Source: G039029935 sp039029935
Lineage (GTDB): Bacteria > Chloroflexota > Anaerolineae > Caldilineales > Caldilineaceae
Reading direction: 5' to 3'
DNA length: 9,285 nucleotides
Assembly (NCBI GenBank): GCA_039029935.1
Contig: JBCCFC010000480.1
Location: 1 to 9,285, forward strand
Shown here in pieces: positions 6,228 through 9,285 of the stretch (its first letter is position 1; every line of letters starts with the position of its first letter). The notes beneath the pieces are model-generated. The model did not search any database. It was not told the DNA's origin and saw only the letters and a program-made list of their open reading frames with translations. A program made the position numbers and the translations under genes.

Positions 6228-6722
6228 ATGACTTTACGATTACAAATGACCGAAACACTCGAATGACAAGTCTATCAAGCTGCCCAACGACGGCAGCGTA
6301 CCACCGAACAGTTCATCATTGACCTGTTGATGCGCATCTTTGAGAAGAACATACCCATCTTTGATGAACCTGATTCTATTGTGGAGGAAGAGCCGCCTGA
6401 TGTCGTTGACGAATCGGTTGCCGATGTTGTTGCACGCATTAAAGCAACGCCACCCAACCCTGCAATGATTACCTACCCAGAAGCATCGCTGGCTGAAGCC
6501 TTGCGAGATGGTCCGACTGACCCAGACTTTGATCTAGCTGCTTGGGAACAAGCGTGGGCAATGGCAGAAGACGAGCTAAAACGAATCAATCAACTTGATG
6601 ACATTGCAGAAGGGCGACTAGAGGATACAGTTGATTTTGGTTCCTATGTTTCCACCGAAATCATTGATGAGGCAAAAAAACTATTAAAATTATATCTGAT
6701 TTTTGATGATATGATTGTATGA
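6228..6722 (+). pseudogene. Ribbon-helix-helix-like (antitoxin-type) gene with an in-frame TGA at codon 13
   Basis: From the ATG at 6228 the frame reads MTLRLQMTETLE, then TGA (6264-6266), then QVYQAAQRRQRTTEQFIIDL and on without a break to the stop at 6720-6722. The strand-helix-helix pattern around the stop is that of a CopG/Arc-like RHH DNA-binding domain. The next part contains VADVVARIKATPPNPAMITY and DPDFDLAAWEQAW, which resemble small RHH-type antitoxin-like proteins of Chloroflexota (by recall). A CGA-to-TGA change would explain the stop. Translation from the internal ATG at 6327 would give 131 residues lacking the DNA-binding part. The gene ends 28 bases before the MNT gene and probably shared its transcript. 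The last 30 or so residues look unlike relatives. Sequencing error cannot be excluded. Confidence 0.6.
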
Positions 6723-6750
6723 TGAATTTATCAGAAGAGAGTGAAATCAA

Positions 6751-7146
6751 ATGAATACGCAAATTAATTTTGATTGTATCCATCCAAGCACAAAAGGCGT
6801 CACCCCAGAGCTAATTACAGCGGTGACAGACCACATCGTTCAGCATATGACGCCGAACCGAATTATTCTCTTTGGCTCGTGGGCAAAAGGTACAGCAACT
6901 GACGATAGCGATTTAGATTTGATGGTTGTGCTAGACGATCATCATCAGTTAGCCTCGTTGCCACCACGTAAACGGGTACGACGGGTATCAGAGCTATTTC
7001 GCTATCGGCGTTTTGGTTTAGATACAATGATATTTACCCAAGGAGAGCTACAATTAATTCAGGAGCGAAATGAAGGTGAGTGGGAGTTAGTGCTAGAGAT
7101 ACTGAATGAGGGGTTCAAATTATATGGCAAATCCACCAAAAATTAG
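6751..7146 (+). CDS. MNT-type minimal nucleotidyltransferase, 131 aa
   Basis: These are small DNA polymerase beta-fold enzymes that transfer a nucleotide, usually AMP, to a partner protein. In MntA-HepT type systems the MNT protein is the antitoxin and adenylylates the HEPN toxin. The signature G-S-x(10)-D-x-D is exact: G42, S43, D54 and D56 in FGSWAKGTATDDSDLDLMVV. D91 in GLDTMIF is the likely third metal-binding acid. All catalytic positions are present, so activity is likely. It overlaps the HEPN gene by 23 bases and lies 28 bases after the RHH-like remnant, consistent with one operon. The start at 6751 has a weak purine stretch (AGAAGAGAG). The substrate of this member is inferred from the neighbouring gene. 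Confidence 0.9.
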   Translation: MNTQINFDCIHPSTKGVTPELITAVTDHIVQHMTPNRIILFGSWAKGTATDDSDLDLMVVLDDHHQLASLPPRKRVRRVSELFRYRRFGLDTMIFTQGELQLIQERNEGEWELVLEILNEGFKLYGKSTKN

Positions 7147-7564
7147 TGAACATGTTCGTCAAAGAACAAAAGAATGGCTTCGTAAAGCAGAACACGAGTT
7201 GGCGTACTTGACACTCGCACCCTTTGATTTGGACGATCCGCCCACTGATACAGCCTGCCGAATGTCCCATATGGTAGCGGAATATGCACTCAAAGCCTAT
7301 TTAGTGCTAAACAAACACAAAATTTTAAAAAGTCATGACTTGGTTGATATCTTAAACTCCTGTATTGCCATACACAATGATACCGATTTTGAGGATTTGC
7401 GTGATGATTGCTTGGCTTTGACTGATTATAGAAAAGAGCTAACATATCCAGGACCCATGCCTATATCAGTTGATATTTCAGAGGCAGAGGATGCAATTAA
7501 AAAGGCACAAATGATTTTAGAGTTTGTCACAAGGAAGGCTGAAGAGTTAGGGTATTATAGGTAA
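7124..7564 (+). CDS. HEPN-domain protein, partner of the MNT, 146 aa
   Basis: HEPN proteins are all-helical and often act as RNases in toxin-antitoxin and defence systems. Conserved blocks here are HMVAEYALKAYLVLNK (residues 49-64), KSHDLVDIL (69-77) and LTDYRKELTYPGP (99-111). They match the HEPN group in which the last block normally reads A-R-Y-P. Here T replaces that R. The RNase motif R-x(4-6)-H of HepT-like toxins is not found anywhere in the protein, so nuclease activity is not supported. It may instead bind nucleotide or act as a partner of the MNT. I chose the ATG at 7124 because GAGGGG lies ten bases before it. An in-frame ATG at 7106 would add six residues. The 23-base overlap with the MNT gene suggests translational coupling. 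Confidence 0.85.
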   Translation: MANPPKISEHVRQRTKEWLRKAEHELAYLTLAPFDLDDPPTDTACRMSHMVAEYALKAYLVLNKHKILKSHDLVDILNSCIAIHNDTDFEDLRDDCLALTDYRKELTYPGPMPISVDISEAEDAIKKAQMILEFVTRKAEELGYYR

Positions 7565-7596
7565 TTCTAACACTCTTGTTGCTCTCTGCCTTTGAG

Positions 7597-9285
7597 CTAC
7601 ACGTTAACCACTTCCTCCGCCATCCCAATCCCATTCGCCTTACAAAACTCAGTCGCTTCCCCCGTAAACCCACTCAACGACAAAAACGCAGGCAACACCG
7701 TCACCCCGTACTGTGCTGCATAATCCAACGCATTGGCCTGCAACCCCATCACAGGCTTCGTCCCCGTCTTGTCCTTGCGATCACGCACCTCCACCATGAC
7801 CACACGGCCATCATCGGCTTTGGCAATAATGTCGTTTTCCTCGCCGTCGCCGTTCAGCAAGCGGTGCGAGATGCGTTCCATAACGCTGATGATGTTGAGT
7901 GGACGTGTATCGGTGATATTTGTGAAATAATCGGCAAGGTTGACGGATTGCCCTGCCTGCTGTTTGCTGCGAAAAACAAAGGCCATTTTGATCTCAGCCA
8001 AGCGGCCCTTGAAGTCGTTGGCAAGCCCACGCCATCTGTTCGTTTCGGTGCGCTCTGCTTTGAGTTGTGCTTCAAATTCACCGATAAAATTGGGGCGCAC
8101 ACCGTCAATTTCTTCCTCAAAGTGATTGCGTAAGATAAGGTTCAGCGTCCCATCTTCCAAGCCACGAAAGCGAAAGGCTGATACTCCCTGCCGAATGACA
8201 TCCGAGGCCATCAACACCTCTAAACGTTCGTAAATCTCTTCCTCGCTTAATGTCAGGTTTAGTTCAGTTTTGAGGTCACTGGGTCGATAATCTTGCTCAC
8301 TATTTTTGTTCAAGAACAGCATCAGTTTCTTTGTTGTTGTGCCATTCACACGCTCAAAGGTTCGTCGTAGGTATTCATTCCATGTTTTGGACATTTCAGA
8401 TTCAAAATTGCTTAACTCATAAGCAACAGCTTTGCTCACACCACTTCGCTTGGTTAAATCTTTATCCTCCATTTCATTTGAAATCACACAGGATATCAAG
8501 AACGGATCGGACATGCATAGCTCATTGATATATTCGGCCGTTTTATCCTTAATGGGTTCATTGTGCATTTGGGCATAACGATGGACTGCCTCGAGTCCAT
8601 GCTTGGGTTCGAGATACGGTTTCATGCGAAAAATCGAAAGACGACCTGCCTCCAAATATTCAGCCATAATATCCAAAAGAATGCCCGGATAAGAGCCTGT
8701 CACGAGCATCGGTGCAACCTTGGATTCGGAAAGCGAGTGGAAGCTTCCGGGCATACTTGGGATCGGGTTATCTTTACAGGCTTCATCGCGAAACACGTGC
8801 GTGGCAATATTCTGAAACTCATCCAGAATCACCAAAAAGCGACGTGTGTCCCTGTCGTCTAATTCACTAAGACTGGCATAACGGTGTGGGGCATGAGAGG
8901 CAATCTCCCACATAAAGTAGTGTTCATCCCTTTCTTGATGCTCCCAGAGGGATTCAACATCTCTGACCACGTAATCAATGTCTTTATTTGTCTTGGCATA
9001 GGCATGGATATCTTTTAGTTTGAGAGGTGTACGCACCAAACTTGTATCACGCTCCAAGAAAGAGATGTATTGTGACATAAAATGACGATAATATTTAAGG
9101 GCAAATTCTGGATACCAGATGGCTTCATCCGCAATGTCTAGGTAAAAGGGGACGACAGTCCCATTCTGACTCCAGAGTTGATTAAAGATACGCTGCACAA
9201 ACGATGTCTTGCCGCTTTTTCGGCGTGCCAAAATTACACGAGATTTGGAAAGCTCATTGGGGATTTTGCTTGTCCATTTATCAAA
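7597..9285 (-). CDS. P-loop ATPase with winged-helix region and C-terminal PD-(D/E)XK-like domain (5' end outside window)
   Basis: The frame is open from the window edge (18 codons before the TTG at 9231) to the TAG at 7597, so 562 residues are visible and the start lies outside. VILARRKSGKTS (about 17-28 of the visible part) is the Walker A, and RRFLVILDEFQNI (about 148-160) the Walker B. PMLVTGSYPG (about 192-201) fits sensor 1. A winged-helix-like region (about 308-393) follows. It is this part that is duplicated at 2545-2960. The C-terminal segment has D485 and E499-V-R501 in NDIIAKADDGRVVMVEVRDR, the D-x(13)-E-x-(R/K) arrangement of PD-(D/E)XK nuclease-like domains. The layout resembles archaeal-type ATPases with a C-terminal nuclease-like domain (DUF234-like). 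A role in DNA conflict or defence is an inference. It converges on the HEPN gene with a 32-base gap and no clear terminator. Confidence 0.85.
   Translation of the reverse strand, partial: FDKWTSKIPNELSKSRVILARRKSGKTSFVQRIFNQLWSQNGTVVPFYLDIADEAIWYPEFALKYYRHFMSQYISFLERDTSLVRTPLKLKDIHAYAKTNKDIDYVVRDVESLWEHQERDEHYFMWEIASHAPHRYASLSELDDRDTRRFLVILDEFQNIATHVFRDEACKDNPIPSMPGSFHSLSESKVAPMLVTGSYPGILLDIMAEYLEAGRLSIFRMKPYLEPKHGLEAVHRYAQMHNEPIKDKTAEYINELCMSDPFLISCVISNEMEDKDLTKRSGVSKAVAYELSNFESEMSKTWNEYLRRTFERVNGTTTKKLMLFLNKNSEQDYRPSDLKTELNLTLSEEEIYERLEVLMASDVIRQGVSAFRFRGLEDGTLNLILRNHFEEEIDGVRPNFIGEFEAQLKAERTETNRWRGLANDFKGRLAEIKMAFVFRSKQQAGQSVNLADYFTNITDTRPLNIISVMERISHRLLNGDGEENDIIAKADDGRVVMVEVRDRKDKTGTKPVMGLQANALDYAAQYGVTVLPAFLSLSGFTGEATEFCKANGIGMAEEVVNV
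7981..8409 (-). repeat. Segment of the ATPase gene duplicated (degenerate) at 2545-2960
   Basis: This 429-base segment corresponds to the 416-base copy on the left. The length difference is the 13-base deletion in the copy. Both are on the minus strand, so they are direct repeats enclosing about 5 kb with the WD40 and RHH-MNT-HEPN genes. On both sides the similarity stops abruptly or fades quickly. Confidence 0.85.

Noticed and set aside
6264..6266. TGA as selenocysteine or a reassigned codon
   Set aside because: No conserved stem-loop is evident right after the TGA, RHH proteins have no selenocysteine at this place, and other genes in the window contain no internal TGA.
7565..7596. Bidirectional terminator between the converging HEPN and ATPase genes
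   Set aside because: No stem of useful length or T-run could be found in the 32-base gap.
7576..8133. Plus-strand ORF of 185 codons opposite the ATPase gene, with a relative at 2503-2769
   Set aside because: Both are antisense shadows of the same ATPase segment. They look similar to each other only because the coding strand is duplicated.

Overview
The window looks like an accessory stretch of a Chloroflexota genome (Anaerolineae or a relative), with cyanobacteria as the second choice. This is an inference from style. The pointers are a single-pass membrane protein with a long Thr/Pro linker and two WD40 propellers, an XisH-family gene, a HEPN-MNT pair, a ribbon-helix-helix type small gene, weak or absent Shine-Dalgarno sites on several genes, and moderate G+C. 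No rRNA, tRNA, CRISPR array or core metabolic gene was seen.

Layout, left to right. Positions 1-200 hold the first 66 codons of a minus-strand gene that runs off the left edge. A roughly 240-base divergent control region follows, with two hairpins, a candidate minus-strand promoter and a good extended -10 plus-strand promoter. The plus-strand promoter serves an ORF that is cut after about 21 codons by an insertion sequence. That IS (503-2055, 1553 bp) has 16-bp imperfect terminal repeats and one IS4-superfamily transposase on the minus strand. On its other side it abuts, and truncates, a different gene: an XisH-family gene on the minus strand. No target duplication is visible, so the IS now joins two unrelated gene ends. 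Next comes a degenerate copy (2545-2960) of an internal part of the ATPase gene found at the right edge.

The middle is a 919-residue plus-strand protein (3192-5951). It has an N-terminal helical domain, one membrane segment, a Thr/Pro linker of about 200 residues, and 14 WD40 repeats, enough for two seven-bladed propellers. About 280 bases without a clear gene follow. Then comes a three-gene plus-strand cluster: an RHH-like small gene broken by an in-frame TGA, an MNT nucleotidyltransferase with an intact catalytic motif, and an overlapping HEPN-domain gene. The right edge (7597-9285, minus strand, 5' end outside) carries a P-loop ATPase with a winged-helix region and a C-terminal PD-(D/E)XK-like domain.

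The content (ATPase-nuclease fusion, HEPN-MNT, XisH, an edge gene resembling N-termini of STAND-type proteins, an IS and partial gene copies) is typical of a conflict or defence-related island with high turnover. The WD40, RHH, MNT and HEPN genes all lie between two same-orientation copies of ATPase sequence, so this roughly 5 kb block could have arrived, or could be lost, by recombination. No function for the whole block is shown by the sequence.
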